This document shows, piece by piece, positions 53,741 to 62,843 of a DNA stretch of 64,000 bases (its first letter is position 1; each line of letters begins with the position of its first letter). The notes beneath the pieces were generated by a model. It had not been told where the DNA came from. It was given only the letters and a program-made list of their open reading frames with translations, and ran no database searches. Both the position numbers and the translations under genes were made by a program. Source of the stretch: Astropecten irregularis (Eukaryota; Echinodermata; Asteroidea; Paxillosida; Astropectinidae); NCBI GenBank assembly GCA_963971285.1, contig OZ020244.1, forward strand, positions 4,898,001 through 4,962,000. Reading direction: 5' to 3'.

Positions 53741-53881
53741 CTTGTCCGGCCTTTTTAGGGCGGGGGCATTGTTTGCTCAGCTGTCGCACGGCTGCTTTCA
53801 TCCAGTGTTCACCGGGAACCGGCTCAGGAGGAGGGCCGAAGTGACGAGCCACCAACTTACTTTCCAGACCATCTAAATTGG
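53741..53881 (-). CDS. Candidate coding exon 2 of an unidentified secreted or membrane-anchored protein
   Basis: On the minus strand a TCGACAG acceptor is followed by 141 bases that are open throughout, and then by a strong GTGAGT donor. The incoming phase is 1 (two bases CC complete a codon begun in the upstream exon) and the outgoing phase is 1, so the exon is symmetric. It encodes 46 whole codons including LESKLVARHFGPPPEPV and EHWMKAAVRQL, ending in a basic, proline-containing stretch PRPKKAGQ. The composition and codon pattern look like a real protein, not repeat. I do not recognise the family. It pairs in frame with the signal-peptide exon at 54,384-54,456. No further exon is visible downstream before the element cluster and the satellite. 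A chance open frame cannot be excluded, but two matching splice phases make it unlikely. Confidence 0.62.
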
Positions 53882-54383
53882 CTGTCGAGCAAACCACAAC
53901 CAAACATTGTAAACATCATTCCCAAGGGTCATGGATAGGGTGAGCTGTTTTTTGGAAGTCTACGAGAGCGAGGTGGAATACACATACATGGGCTGATCAA
54001 GACTAAGATCCGGTTTGGACTTCGTCGAGCGTAAACATCGAAGAGTCTCGGTTATGAAGTGAAGTGAAGTTGAGTTATCAAAACATTTTTTGGGGTGAAA
54101 ATTGTTGGGGTATTTGACAGATATTTGTTTCTATTCCTTAAGTGGTATGCCAACAATATGTAGTAATATATGTACCATAATGCACTGTGTCATACTCGAG
54201 AGTTGATGGTTTTGCACGAACGATTGTAACAAGATTTGCTTAGAATGAACTATGAAAAAGCGGCAAAGGAGTGTATGTTTTGTTATGGCTTTTAGCAAAA
54301 GCTTGTACCAACGAAACTGGTAAACCCAGGATTTCAAGTAAAGCCCGGAACTAGATTAAATGGTGATTAACTGATTAACTTAC
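53882..54383 (-). other. Inferred intron between the two candidate exons
   Basis: It is bounded by GTAAGT at 54,383 and TCGACAG at 53,882 on the minus strand. It contains a short GTGAAGTGAA microrepeat near 54,058 and no recognisable element or RNA gene. Confidence 0.55.
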
Positions 54384-54456
54384 CAAGGATGGTGGTCAGA
54401 ACTGTCACCAAGGCCAAGGGGAGAAATATCTCCATGATTCCTTTTTCTCGTGCTGC
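54384..54456 (-). CDS. Candidate exon 1 with start codon and signal peptide or anchor
   Basis: On the minus strand a pyrimidine-rich TTTTTCCCCTCCACAG acceptor precedes GCAGCACGAGAAAAAGGAATC, then ATG at 54,435. Seventeen codons follow, MEIFLPLALVTVLTTIL, plus one base, and then a consensus GTAAGT donor. The peptide is short, hydrophobic and N-terminal, as in a signal peptide or type II anchor, and targeting to the secretory pathway is inferred. The leftover G joins CC of the next exon to give Ala, keeping the frame open. The acceptor implies an upstream non-coding exon, not located. A retrotransposon remnant begins about 230 bp upstream. Confidence 0.62.
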
Positions 54457-54459
54457 CTG

Positions 54460-54689
54460 TGGAGGGGAAAAACATTTTGGAACAATGTTACTTGGATACG
54501 TAATGGTCATTGCTGTTTTGCCGTGTACGCCTAATTCACGCTCAAAGATCGCTTGGTGAATGTGGTGTCTATCATTTCGTGCTTGATGTTCAATCTAGAG
54601 AGGCAGATGCCACTGTTCTGAGTTTTATATTCATCGATTAACCTGTTTATCGTCCTTTATCGCGAGTTCAACATCATGGCCCATCCCGT
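54460..54689. other. Spacer, no gene seen
   Basis: Apart from the probable intron sequence next to the signal-peptide exon, I see nothing supportable here before the LINE remnant begins. Confidence 0.5.
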
Positions 54690-54779
54690 CGTAATCAACG
54701 ATGGAGTCGAAGTTTCACACAGTAATCTACGTAGTGTTTGGTTGAGATGGAGCAACCATTAAGAGTGGCAGAGCCCCAC

Positions 54780-55075
54780 TGGGAGCGGTTGGGAGCTGTT
54801 GTCTCCCATGTTGTGCTAGGTATTACGAAAGCGGTGATGTCACGTTTCAGGACATCCTTTTAGCGCAGTCTTGGTCGACCGCGAGGTCGGGCAGCATCAG
54901 CAAGCCCACCGAAGACCAACCCACCGAAGACGGCGCTGTCTCAAAATGAACATATCTGTTGCCACAGTGAGCTGCAAGATTGTGACATTTGGGATGTGGT
55001 CACGCCAGGAGATAGATGCCTAAAATGGAGCGTAGGCAACGGAAGTGGAAGGAGTGGAGACGGCGTTCTTGACGA
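54780..55075 (-). pseudogene. LINE C-terminal region remnant
   Basis: Frames in this stretch read RRLHSFHFRCLRSILGI, then SWRDHIPNVTILQL, LRQRRLRWVG and, after a shift, VLKRDITAFVIPSTTWETTA. This matches the conserved LINE C-terminal pattern of an LRxILGI helix, a RRLRWxGH segment and a W..A.DR.W tail. Several frame changes separate the pieces. It is fused to the reverse transcriptase by an internal deletion near 55,075. Confidence 0.8.
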
Positions 55076-55700
55076 CGGTCGTCGTTGAATTGTGCCGTGG
55101 CTTGCATGTCATTGTGGAAGTCCATGAGGATAGCCAGAAGTGTATTCGGGCATCCAAGACGCTTCAGTATAGAGAACAGGCCTGAACGGCTAACGGAGTC
55201 GAAAGCCTTTGTCAAGTAGATGAAGACGACGTAAAGCGGACGCTGCTGCTCTACACACTTTTCCTGAAGCTGTCTCAGAGAAAACACCATGTCGACAGTG
55301 GAGCGAGATGGACGGAAACCACATTGACTCTCAGGTAGAATTCTGTTGGCGATGACCTACAGCCGGGGAAGCAAGGACATTTCCAGCGATGCTCAACAGA
55401 AAAAGCCCCTGTAGTTATTGCAGTCTTGACGGCTGCCTTTATTTTTGTAGAGGGTGATAATGTTTGCATCTTTTAAGTCCTGTGGGAGACACCGAGAGTG
55501 TCAGCACAGCTGGAAGATGTTGCACAGCTCAGCCATGAGATCAGCTCAACCACACTTCAAGACCTCTGGAGGAATGCCATCGGCACCAGGAGATTTGTTG
55601 TTCTTTAGCCCATCAAGAGCACATTTTACTGCAGCCAAGGTGATGTCAGTGTCAAGCTGATGCAGGATGGGAAGACGTGGAAGAGAGTCCAGTGCGTCAG
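55076..55700 (-). pseudogene. LINE reverse transcriptase, N-terminal half only
   Basis: Visible motifs in order are LKNNKSPGADGIPPEVLKCG, DLKDANIITLYKNKGSR, DCNNYRG, CGFRPSRSTVDMVFSLRQLQ and the motif A region VVFIYLTKAFDSVSR. In active elements motif A reads F-x-D-L-x-K-A-F-D, so the first, catalytic Asp is replaced by Tyr here. After FHNDMQAT the frame jumps to the C-terminal region, so the YxDD active site is absent. There is also at least one indel near 55,365 and a stop in the NYRG region. It is not functional. Confidence 0.85.
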
Positions 55701-55706
55701 GGCTCA

Positions 55707-56384
55707 CTACAGAATCGACAGCATAGGGCGAGCAGAAATGCTCTGCCCAACGATGAAGCTGTGTAGAGGGATCAGTGAGGACTTCACGTGTAGCCGACAG
55801 CAGCCTGGGACACTCTTCTTTTGGGTAGGGCCTATTGTTTCTTTGATGCCGAAGTACAGAGCCCGTAGATCCCCGAAGTTGGCGCAGTGTTGGATGCGAC
55901 CGCTGAGATCAGCCCAGTAGCGACGCAGGGCAATACGAGTCAAGCGCTGGACGTTTCTCTTAGCGGCACGAAGCGCAGACTTGGAGGAGCGTGTGTGGAG
56001 CATGAAGGCTTTTGATCTTGCTGCACGTTTTGCCTCAAGTGCATGGAGCAAGATGTCAGCACTATCACGAAAGAAGTTGGGTTGTGTTTGAGTACGTCGA
56101 CCAAAAGCGGAGAGAGCACAGTTCATGATTGTGAGCTTAAACCTGGACCATGCAGGACCAGGGCAATTTGGTGAAGGAGATGAGCAAAGCTGTTCATTGA
56201 TGAGATCCTGAAACTTGGTGACACAGTTGATGTCCAGAGTGGTGGAGGTGTCGACGACGGATGATCTTAACCGAGCCTGATAAAACTTTTTAGGCTGCAT
56301 ACTCAGCTTGCAACGGACAAAAGCATGCTCGGTGTTACAGTCTGCGGAGTGCATACTACGGCACTGTTTGACATCACGCAGCTG
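55707..56384 (-). pseudogene. LINE linker between endonuclease and reverse transcriptase
   Basis: The long frame contains HQLDHIIVRKSQLRDV at its start (the end of the endonuclease domain). It continues with TEHAFVRCKL, an Arg/Lys/Ala-rich helical segment, RYWADLSGRIQHCANFGDLR and LYFGIKETIGP. This is the pattern of the LINE linker, in which a W..L...IQ helix precedes the reverse transcriptase. No stops fall within 237 codons, so this part is better preserved than the flanks. Confidence 0.8.
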
Positions 56385-57052
56385 ACTCTTTCTGACGATG
56401 ATGTGGTCCAGTTGATGCAAATGGAGGGTGTATCCACGTGGATTGGAACGAGGTGAGCCAGTAAAGAAGGTGCTAGTTAGATACAGTTCATGGCCGGCAC
56501 AACACCCCAGGAAATGTTAACTGTTATCGTTCATGTTGCCAAAGCCGTGAGGACCTATCACACCGCACCAGGACCCATGGTCAGAACCAGTACGGGCATT
56601 GAAGTCACCGGCAAGTATAATGCTATCCCCGGCTGGTATACTGAGCAGAGTGTCTTCAAGCAGTTGGTAGAATGTGTCATTTTCTGTAGAATCAGCCAAC
56701 GGAGTAGGAGCATATGCAGAGATGACGGTGACAGCGCCACTACTAAGGCAGATCCGCATTGACATGAGTCGAGGAGAGAGGGAAACAGGTTGTTGAATGC
56801 ATGGTAGCAGGGAGTTTCGAATTGCAAGGCCAACTCCATGCATAGGTTTTGTTCCATCTGGGTGACCACTCCAAAAGAAGGTGAAGTTTGCTTCACGAAT
56901 GGAGCCATTGCCAGTGAGCCAAGTCTCACTGAGAGCACAAACGCTATGTCGAGTTCAAGGTCAATCATAGTAGACTTTCGCAGGAAAGATTGCTGGACAG
57001 TACGAATACTCATGGAGCGAACATTCCAGCATGCTAACACAAAGGAGGCAGT
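56385..57052 (-). pseudogene. LINE AP-like endonuclease domain, frameshifted
   Basis: The domain starts at SFVLACWNVRSM (catalytic Asn in WNVRS), shifts frame near 56,940, and continues CALSETWLTGNGSI (the SET glutamate motif), FFWSGHP and GVGLAIRNSLL. Next come VTVISAYAPT, IILAGDFNARTG (the GDFN motif) and, after a break near 56,517, the HQLDHIIV terminal histidine motif. Apart from the frameshifts the known catalytic motifs are present, suggesting moderately recent decay. Confidence 0.88.
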
Positions 57053-57640
57053 AGCAGGATGACGACCCGGATGCGCCTGCCTGGAACGCAATCCTTGCCG
57101 GGCAACGAGAGTCCCAGAACTGGAAGACCCCCGTTTTGCCAGTCGCTGAAACTGATTTGGAAACATGAATGTGGTGCTCCCCTCTGGACCTTGCAATCAT
57201 CGTATCCAGCGGAACGCGAAGCGTGACGGCTGGGGTGAAAGAAGGTTGCCCCGCAGTGGCGAACTAACTACACATTGTGACCAGCAACCGTTGACTCGAG
57301 AAGGAGTTCCTCCGCGTGACGATCGGCTGCAACATGCCGAGGACACAAATGTTGTGACGCCATGATTGCACCTGCCAGCCCCTGCTGCCGAGCTGACGAC
57401 ATGTGTACTAGAGGAAAATGTTCCCCACCTGCTGGAATGCACCAGCAGGTTCACTCATGTATTACATTTTGCTGACCAGCCGAGGTCAGGAACCGGGTTG
57501 TGGCCACTGCTGTACACAAGCAGAATCCGAGGAGCCATACATGAGCTAGGGTGGTCAGTTGGAACCAAAGGTTAGGGCCCCAAAAAAATTGGGGCGGCTG
57601 CTCAATGGCCAAAGGTAATATCCATCCTGACCATCCCAAC
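57053..57640 (-). other. Probable LINE leader region
   Basis: It lies directly upstream of the endonuclease start on the same strand. Open stretches such as that at 57,053-57,196 lead into the endonuclease frame. Further upstream (57,197-57,640) only short Ser/Arg-rich frames without recognisable motifs are seen. I take it as the 5' part of the same LINE, without a defined start. Confidence 0.5.
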
Positions 57641-57689
57641 ACCCCAGTTCACCCGAGTTCATACCTTCATAATATCACACTGGAAATTC

Positions 57690-58132
57690 GGCCCCTAGCC
57701 TTTGGTAACTCTGCCCAGTTCACATTGTTATCCTCCATGCGTTGTGTCCCTCTTGCAACCTTGTATCGGTTCGACGAAATGAATTCAGATATTTTGACTT
57801 TTTACATTGCTTGAAGAAAAATACACTTGGGTGAGTCTGAAGATGAAAAGGTCAGAGGTCGGAGCCCCTACAGCACATAACATGCATGTCAGTCACGAGG
57901 AAGCCCACTTGATTGATAGCGCCACAGGTAGTCGCTCAGTGAACATGCCGCGTGCCAGGTGTATCAACGGTTGTTTGTCCGAAACAGTGGAGCCATCAGG
58001 AAAACCTTGTTGGATGGCGGTAGCGGCCGAACGGTAGTTCTTTACGATTGCTTCAGTGAGGCCTGACTTAAACATGTAGAGCAGAAAACCAGCCACCGTG
58101 AGTTTGGATTCAGAGATCGTTCCCTGCACCAT
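57690..58132 (-). pseudogene. DIRS-like tyrosine recombinase fragment
   Basis: The first 79 codons (58,132 to 57,893) read AGFLLYMFKSGLTEAIVKNY, RSAATAIQQGFPDGS and LIHLARGMFTERLP. This matches the N-terminal SAM-like core-binding domain of DIRS/Ngaro-type tyrosine recombinases (FLxxLF..GL...TI..YRSAI, then GFxDGS, then L..GxF..RP). Beyond a stop, another frame continues with PLTFSSS..KCIFLQAM and KISEF, resembling the start of the catalytic domain (LT.KT.FLLALAS..R.SEI). Catalytic R-H-R-Y residues are not reached in any intact frame. Confidence 0.75.
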
Positions 58133-58249
58133 GACTTAAAATGTCGTATAGCCTGCTACTGTAGATTTGCCTTGCCTTGTAGAAAGGCCTGCTGCCTGAC
58201 ACGTTCATTGCAGAGAGGCCAGCAGGTCAGGTGACGATCCTATGGTTTC

Positions 58250-58400
58250 GGATGCATGATCCCTGACCTCAGCTGTGAGATGATGTCCGACCTGCGGGCG
58301 ATTAAATATGTTGAGCGGCTTTAAGTTGATAATGGGCCGCCATTGGAGGATACTTCAGAGAACTGACGGGTTTTTCGGAGTGCGCAGTTCCTCAACAATA
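58250..58400 (-). pseudogene. DIRS-like reverse transcriptase fragment (RPIINLKPLN motif)
   Basis: The frame across 58,342-58,300 reads WRPIINLKPLNIFN, the hallmark of the RPI.NLK.LN block in DIRS, Ngaro and related reverse transcriptases. It is preceded by RTPKN and a stop. It lies about 120 bp upstream of the recombinase fragment on the same strand, so the rest of the RT and the RNase H have been deleted. Confidence 0.72.
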
Positions 58401-58639
58401 ATTACCGCTTGCTCATTGCAACTTCTTCGAGTGCAGCCAGGAGGCTGTCTCCATCTCAGCCAAGGCTTGATGTGAGTCGTCTTCGGGAGCCGTGGCGGAT
58501 GATTTTGCATGCGGTCTTCGTGACCTGCTTGGGGGAATGCCTAATCTGGAGCGCCCTGAGGTGATGTGGTGTTTCTTCAGGGACACCACTCTGCCTGTTG
58601 CTGGTGAGAGGCTTGGAGCTCCAAGAGTGTCCAGGAAGA
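58401..58639. other. Junction region, no clear feature
   Basis: It lies between the minus-strand DIRS fragment and the plus-strand LINE fragment. It contains AGTCGTCTTC..GAGCC and short frames without recognisable motifs. It may include the diverged upstream part of the plus-strand LINE linker. Confidence 0.4.
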
Positions 58640-59480
58640 CCTTTGTCTCTGAATGACCACCTAGAGGCGAGGAAGTTGAGGCACTTTGCTGTGCGATCCC
58701 TTAGGGCTGACAAGGAGGCGCATGTACGGTCTGTATGTGAGCGAATCGAGAGCATCGCGTTCCTCTAACTCTGCATCGGGGGTAAGGTGGGTCAGATCTG
58801 CAAGCGGCGAGTTGCTGACGGAGGAGTCCGAGGTAAGTTTTTTTTGGCATCATACTTATGAATATTAGGGTCCACCAATGGTTGCCAACCCACCAATCGA
58901 CTGTTATCCACCTACGCTCTTGGAAACGAGGGATGCGGTGAACAGTCTGAAAAGTGGGAAGGCAGCAGGGATTTGTGGTATCCATGCAGGATTTTTGAAT
59001 GCTGGTGGGGACAATGCAGTTGAGACATTGCATGACATACTAGGTTCCTTATGGACCACTGGCGAGATTCCGTCTAACTGGAAGAGTGGTATTAATAGTT
59101 CCTCTCTGGACGGGCAAGGGGGGGGGGGTCGCAAGGATTGCAATGCATATCGAGGTGTGACATTGCTCTATGTGCCCAGGAAGGTTCTTGCCAAGATTCT
59201 TCTGCGTTACATCAGCGACCTGGGCAGTCTGGGTTCAATCCAAAGAGATCAATGATTGACCGTATTTTGGCACCGCGGGTTCTCTCGAACCACATGCGTG
59301 AATATCTTAGTAAGTTCTTTGCAGCCTATATCGATCTCCGCAAGGCATTCTACTCAGTAGATCGAGGTGCCCTCTGGCGGCTTATGTGTTCCCGTGGCTA
59401 CCACAGACTCTGATGACTCTACTGTTCAAACTACATTCAGGTACCGAGAGTGTCGTGAGGTGTGCTGCTCGTGGGTGCTG
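58640..59480 (+). mobile_element. Plus-strand LINE reverse transcriptase fragment
   Basis: The linker frame reads AVRSLRADKEAHVRSVCERI near 58,690-58,755. The RT follows: LLETRDAVNSLKSGKAAGI, SLWTTGEIPSNWKSG, CNAYRGVTLLYVPRKV, then (after a frameshift near 59,220) SGFNPKRSMIDRIL and FAAYIDLRKAFYSVDRGALW. After another shift come LLFKLHSGTESVVRC, ending near 59,480. Motif A keeps its first Asp (YIDL) but the later conserved Asp is Tyr (FYSV). No YADD motif or C-terminus follows. A G10 run at 59,119-59,128 sits inside the frame. The fragment is opposite in orientation to the 54.7-57.2 kb LINE and clearly a different family. Confidence 0.85.
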
Positions 59481-59489
59481 TTGATACTC

Positions 59490-60105
59490 TGAGCTTCGAG
59501 TTGTTCGGTCAGTCGGGTGAGGTCACGTCCTGCCCCTTCGGGGATGCGTGGTCCGGTTCGCCGTAGGTACGCCCAGTCTTTTATGCCTACGTCAAGACTG
59601 ACAATGTTTCGGAACGCCTGCAGGGGTCTCACTTTGACCTACATTCTTGCAGTCGGAGCGGCGTGTTTTGTTCCCCTGGGATTCGTCCCAAGAAATCAAC
59701 GAGCTCCGCTTCTGTTTATGTTTGTGTCACCGGAAACTTGAGCATTCAAGGTGGTTCGGTGGGTGGTTGTTGGTCCGGCTGGGTCTTAATTGCCCTTCTT
59801 CAGAGCCTTAACCACGGGGCTGCCGGCAGCAGATCGTGTTCCTGTCTTCTTGACTGCGGGTCCCTTGCTGGTTGATGCTAGCGGGGTTATGATGGCGGTG
59901 GACGACGTTTCCCCCGGCAAACCCGTCTGAGCCCTACCCATGTGAGGCAGTTGTGTAGCGGGAGACTAACCGCGACCTACGTCGAACGCCCAATGGCACT
60001 GAGTTAGCGGTTCGGAGGAGCTGAGCTTAACGACCGCTGCCTGCTCGACGCGCCGTTTAGTAAGCACCCCGACCACCTCTTCCTGGGAGCAGAATGGGCT
60101 TTGAG
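59490..60105 (-). repeat. DIRS-type leader/gag-like segment, copy B
   Basis: It is homologous over most of its length to 61,180-62,010. Shared stretches include GTGGTTGTTGGTCCGGCTGG, GGCGGTGGACGACGT, GTGAGGCAGTTGTGTAGCGG and GCGGAGCTGAGC-type motifs (here GGAGGAGCTGAGCTTAACG). Read on the minus strand, both copies give a similar Arg/Pro/Gln-rich frame around (D/N)PA(S/C)I..QG.RS.ED, which looks gag-like and low-complexity. The right end, GGGAGCAGAATGGGCTT near 60,090, recurs at about 62,285. Confidence 0.65.
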
Positions 60106-60121
60106 GGAAAGAAGCGACCAT

Positions 60122-60173
60122 TACCAGGCGAATTCTCTCTATAAGAGAACCTACTGGTAGGACTCGCCTGGTA
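60122..60173. other. Nested hairpin
   Basis: TACCAGGCGA (60,122-60,131) is perfectly inverted as TCGCCTGGTA (60,164-60,173), with an inner TTCTCT..AGAGAA stem. It lies at the boundary between the gag-like copy B and the RT frame, so it may be an internal junction of the DIRS element. Confidence 0.7.
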
Positions 60174-60744
60174 GGGCGTCCGCATGACGCGTGGTTACGT
60201 CAGATAGAACGTTGTTTTGCTTGGATGGGAATGGGTCGTGTGTTTGCCTAGGGATGGCTATCAGGAGACCGAAGGAGTACCGCTCGAAGGTCGATGCGGC
60301 AACCCGCTGCCGCGGCGCCTGCTCACACTGATTGATTGATTTGCCTGACCCCTTTGGGGGGAGGGTTAAAACGGAAGGTTGAAGGAATCCAAATCCCTGA
60401 TTTGTGTTGAGTCTCTCTATTGCCTGTTTCTCTAGGAGAAAGGAAACCTCACTCTCTAGCGTTGCGCACTTCCCTTCGTCGGTCGGGGTTTGTATAGCGC
60501 GGAGTTTTGTGTCGGACGGAGGGGTGCTCGTGAGCTCGAGTTTGTATCCTTGATTCATCGTGGCGAGGACCCATCTGTCCGCTGTGATTTCTTGCCAGGA
60601 CCCTACATAAAGGCTTAGACGGCTGCCGGCAGGTCCATGAGTTTGGGCTAGCCATGTATTGAGATATTCAGGGCCACAATCGTAGCCACAATTGAAAGCG
60701 GTAATTGAAAGTATGAACGTGCCCGTGGCAGACATGGTCGCCAC
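60151..60744 (-). pseudogene. DIRS-like reverse transcriptase, N-terminal part
   Basis: Of 197 codons, residues about 49-139 carry the pattern typical of DIRS-type ORFs: SWQEITADRWVLATMNQGYK, then LTSTPPS, then LESEVSFLLEKQAIE, then the GFLQP and PPKGSGKSIN region equivalent to the GF.S..F.VPKK.GG block. The frame after that does not continue with RPI.NLK.LN, so it is frameshifted or recombined. The missing RPIINLKPLN block sits at 58,300-58,342, separated by other repeats. Confidence 0.75.
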
Positions 60745-61011
60745 GTCCTTGCCTTAGCCAAGGTTTCCATTCGTTCTACGCAGAGGCGGTCGAATGGGAG
60801 TTCGGGAAAGGTTTATAGTGACTTCACCTTTGCTGGAGCCGTATGTTGCTGGAAAGACTGATGTTTTGTTTCTTCCTCAGGCTTCTTCACGGTTGGAAGT
60901 TTAAGTATACCCTGACCATATCTCTCTGCACTATTAAAGCGGAACTGGGTCTCTTATGAAGAAAAGCTCAGGCTGCCTGCATCTAGTGATCCCGTCTGGT
61001 CCGAAGGAACA
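60745..61011. other. Spacer, no gene seen
   Basis: This lies upstream of the DIRS-type RT frame on the minus strand. It includes CTTAGCCAAGG, a short open stretch around 60,960-61,010, and no recognisable motif. Confidence 0.4.
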
Positions 61012-62010
61012 TCATGTGAATTCTCCAGAGATGAGGCCACTGATGGCTGTGATGGCTGTGATGGCATCATCATCTTCAATTCCAAACTCATCAGCAGAAT
61101 GTCCGAGTATCACTGATCCCGGTGCATGCCACGGACGTCCGAGGGTATTGTTTCCGGAAGCGGGCGGTGGTGTTGCCGGTCTGGTGAGGTCACGCCCTGC
61201 CCCCCCCCCCCCCATCTCGGCAATTTGAGATCGCGGATTGGGGAAGGTAGTCACGGGGGTGCGTGGTACGGGTCCACCATCGGTCCGCCCGGTCTTTGCG
61301 TCAAGGCTGACAAAGCGTTGCTGATGTTTTGGAAAGCGAGCATGAAGTCCGCAGGGTCACCCATTGACATACTAGCAGTAGGAGCGGCAAGTTTTCTTCC
61401 TCTGGGATTTATCCGAAGAAATCCGCTTCTGTTTATGTTTCTTGGCTTTACTGGCGCGGCTGGTGGTGATACCCGGAGGTATATCCACCGCCGGGATCCA
61501 CGATAACTGTCTGTACTCAAACTTAAGTCCATCAGGAGACTGGCTCGGGTTCGCCCCGGATAATGAACCAGTAATATTTAGAATGCTTGCACCGGGCATG
61601 TTGTGGGTTCAAGTCAAGGGAGCAGTGCTGTGTCCGCCGCTGGTGACCCGTGAGTGGCCGTCTCCAGACCCTCGAGTATCTCGGGGGTTCGATGGGTGGT
61701 TGTTGGTCCGGCTGGCCTTCCCCTCCTTCGGGGCCTTAGCCCTGGGGCCGCCAGCAGCAGATCGTTTTTCTGGTCTTCATGACTGCGGGCCCCTTGCCGG
61801 TCGATGCAAGCGGGGTCATGGGGCGGTGGACGACGTGTCCCCGATGATCCCATCTGAGCCATATTGGGGTGAGGCAGTTGTGTAGCGGAAGATTGACCGC
61901 GACCTACGGCAGACGCCGAACGGCACTGAGGTAGCGGTGCGGAGGAGCTGAGCTCAACGCCTGATCGGCGCGTTTAGGTAGCGCCCCGATTGGAAAAGAA
62001 CGGAACCCTT
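61012..62010 (-). repeat. DIRS-type leader/gag-like segment, copy A
   Basis: Minus-strand frames include an 82-codon stretch from 61,862 (starting MAQMGSSGTRRPPPHDPACI, Arg/Pro rich). Next is MGDPADFMLAFQNISNAL near 61,370, and then SVILGHSADEFGIEDDDAI near 61,120. They lie in different frames, are consistent with a decayed DIRS gag-like ORF1 and resemble no enzyme. The segment is homologous to copy B and lies upstream of the RT frame in the expected DIRS order. A C14 run at 61,200-61,213 interrupts it. Confidence 0.6.
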
Positions 62011-62330
62011 TTCCCGTACGGGGGCCTCACTGCAGCCTGCATGTGAGGTGGCTAGAACCGTGGGTACGAGGCGATATGAGCGACCGTGGTTGATCCGTAG
62101 TAGGCCCGCCTACCGGTGCAGTACACCGGGAGATTGAGCTCTCACCGGCAAGGCTCGGTGTGCTTAATTATCACCGTGTAATAGTCCCCCGTACCGAGAA
62201 AACTCTGTTCCTTGGACAGGGAACTCGATGAGGCGGCGAGGCGTCTGGAACGGGAAAGGCGATACCCCGACCACCTCTCCCTCGGGAGCAGAATGGGCTT
62301 CGAGACGGAGCCCATTAGTACTGACATGTT
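62011..62330. repeat. Continuation of DIRS-type leader, with shared GGGAGCAGAATGGGCTT block
   Basis: The block CCGACCACCTC..CCTC(G)GGAGCAGAATGGGCTTCGAG at about 62,268-62,302 also ends copy B (60,070-60,105). The intervening ~250 bp present here is absent from copy B. It contains inverted GTGCAGTACACCGG / CTCACCGGCAAG-type motifs. There is no open frame with a recognisable product. Confidence 0.55.
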
Positions 62331-62660
62331 TATTTATTTATTCATTAATTTATTTCACCACGTTTCTCTTAGATCAAATTATTGAAAATTAAGAGAGGAG
62401 AAAAACTCCTAAAATATCGAAGGAACAGGGGACTACTTCGACCCCTGAAAGTAAAATAAGAACGAAAGACTGGTCTACTTTCGCTGTAAAGGAAAGCTCG
62501 TGACCAAGAGTGGCGAGCCTACTTGACCGTATGGTTTGGCCCGATGAGCTGGAGGCACGAGTGTGGTCCGACGCGCGAAGGTTAACGGAAGAAATAACGT
62601 ATGAAAATCAGTGAAAATATCTCTTACCAAACTCAAGAAGACAAAAATAAAAAAAAACAC
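62331..62660. other. AT-rich spacer, no gene seen
   Basis: The spacer starts with TTTATTTATTCATTAATTTA and contains short A runs. No element ends or gene signals are supportable. Confidence 0.5.
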
Positions 62661-62843
62661 TCAAATCTCTACTTCTTTATTATCTACGGTTAATCGATTT
62701 AACGCCGCGATGAAGTCGGAAAGCTCGAAGAATTCGAGATTGTGAAAATTCACCTCCGTTTGTTTTAATGCTAAGAAAAAGAAGGCGGTTGATCGAACTT
62801 GGCGTATTCCGTATTGTCTAACGACATTTAATACCCTTTTCAC
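62661..62843 (-). CDS. Short unidentified ORF or terminal exon
   Basis: Sixty codons open with MKRVLNVVRQYGIRQV, followed by FFFLALKQTEVNFHNLEFFE and LNRLTVDNKEVEI, then TGA. The composition is protein-like (aromatic and amphipathic) and differs from the flanking repeats, and an AT-rich stretch follows the stop. It could be the last exon of a host gene or of a transposon protein. No domain is recognisable, and a chance frame is quite possible. Confidence 0.3.
   Translation of the reverse strand: MKRVLNVVRQYGIRQVRSTAFFFLALKQTEVNFHNLEFFELSDFIAALNRLTVDNKEVEI

Larger units (their letters stand above)
54690..57200 (-). mobile_element. Degenerate LINE (APE endonuclease non-LTR retrotransposon)
   Basis: Reading right to left, the segment holds an AP-like endonuclease domain, a linker, reverse transcriptase motifs and a C-terminal tail, in the order expected of one LINE ORF2. 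It is broken by small frameshifts and by a large internal deletion. That deletion removes the reverse transcriptase region downstream of motif A, including the YADD motif. I cannot see the poly(A) or microsatellite 3' tail that would fix the left end. The clade (RTE-, CR1- or Jockey-like) is not resolved by eye. It lies upstream of and on the same strand as the candidate gene exons. Confidence 0.9.

Noticed and set aside
55454-55920. Plus-strand frames opposite the LINE
   Set aside because: They are antisense shadows of the LINE linker and reverse transcriptase.
61126-61885. Plus-strand frames of 126 and 147 codons in the DIRS-type leader
   Set aside because: GC-rich sequence lengthens frames on both strands. 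The minus-strand reading is conserved between the two copies while the plus-strand one shows no motif.
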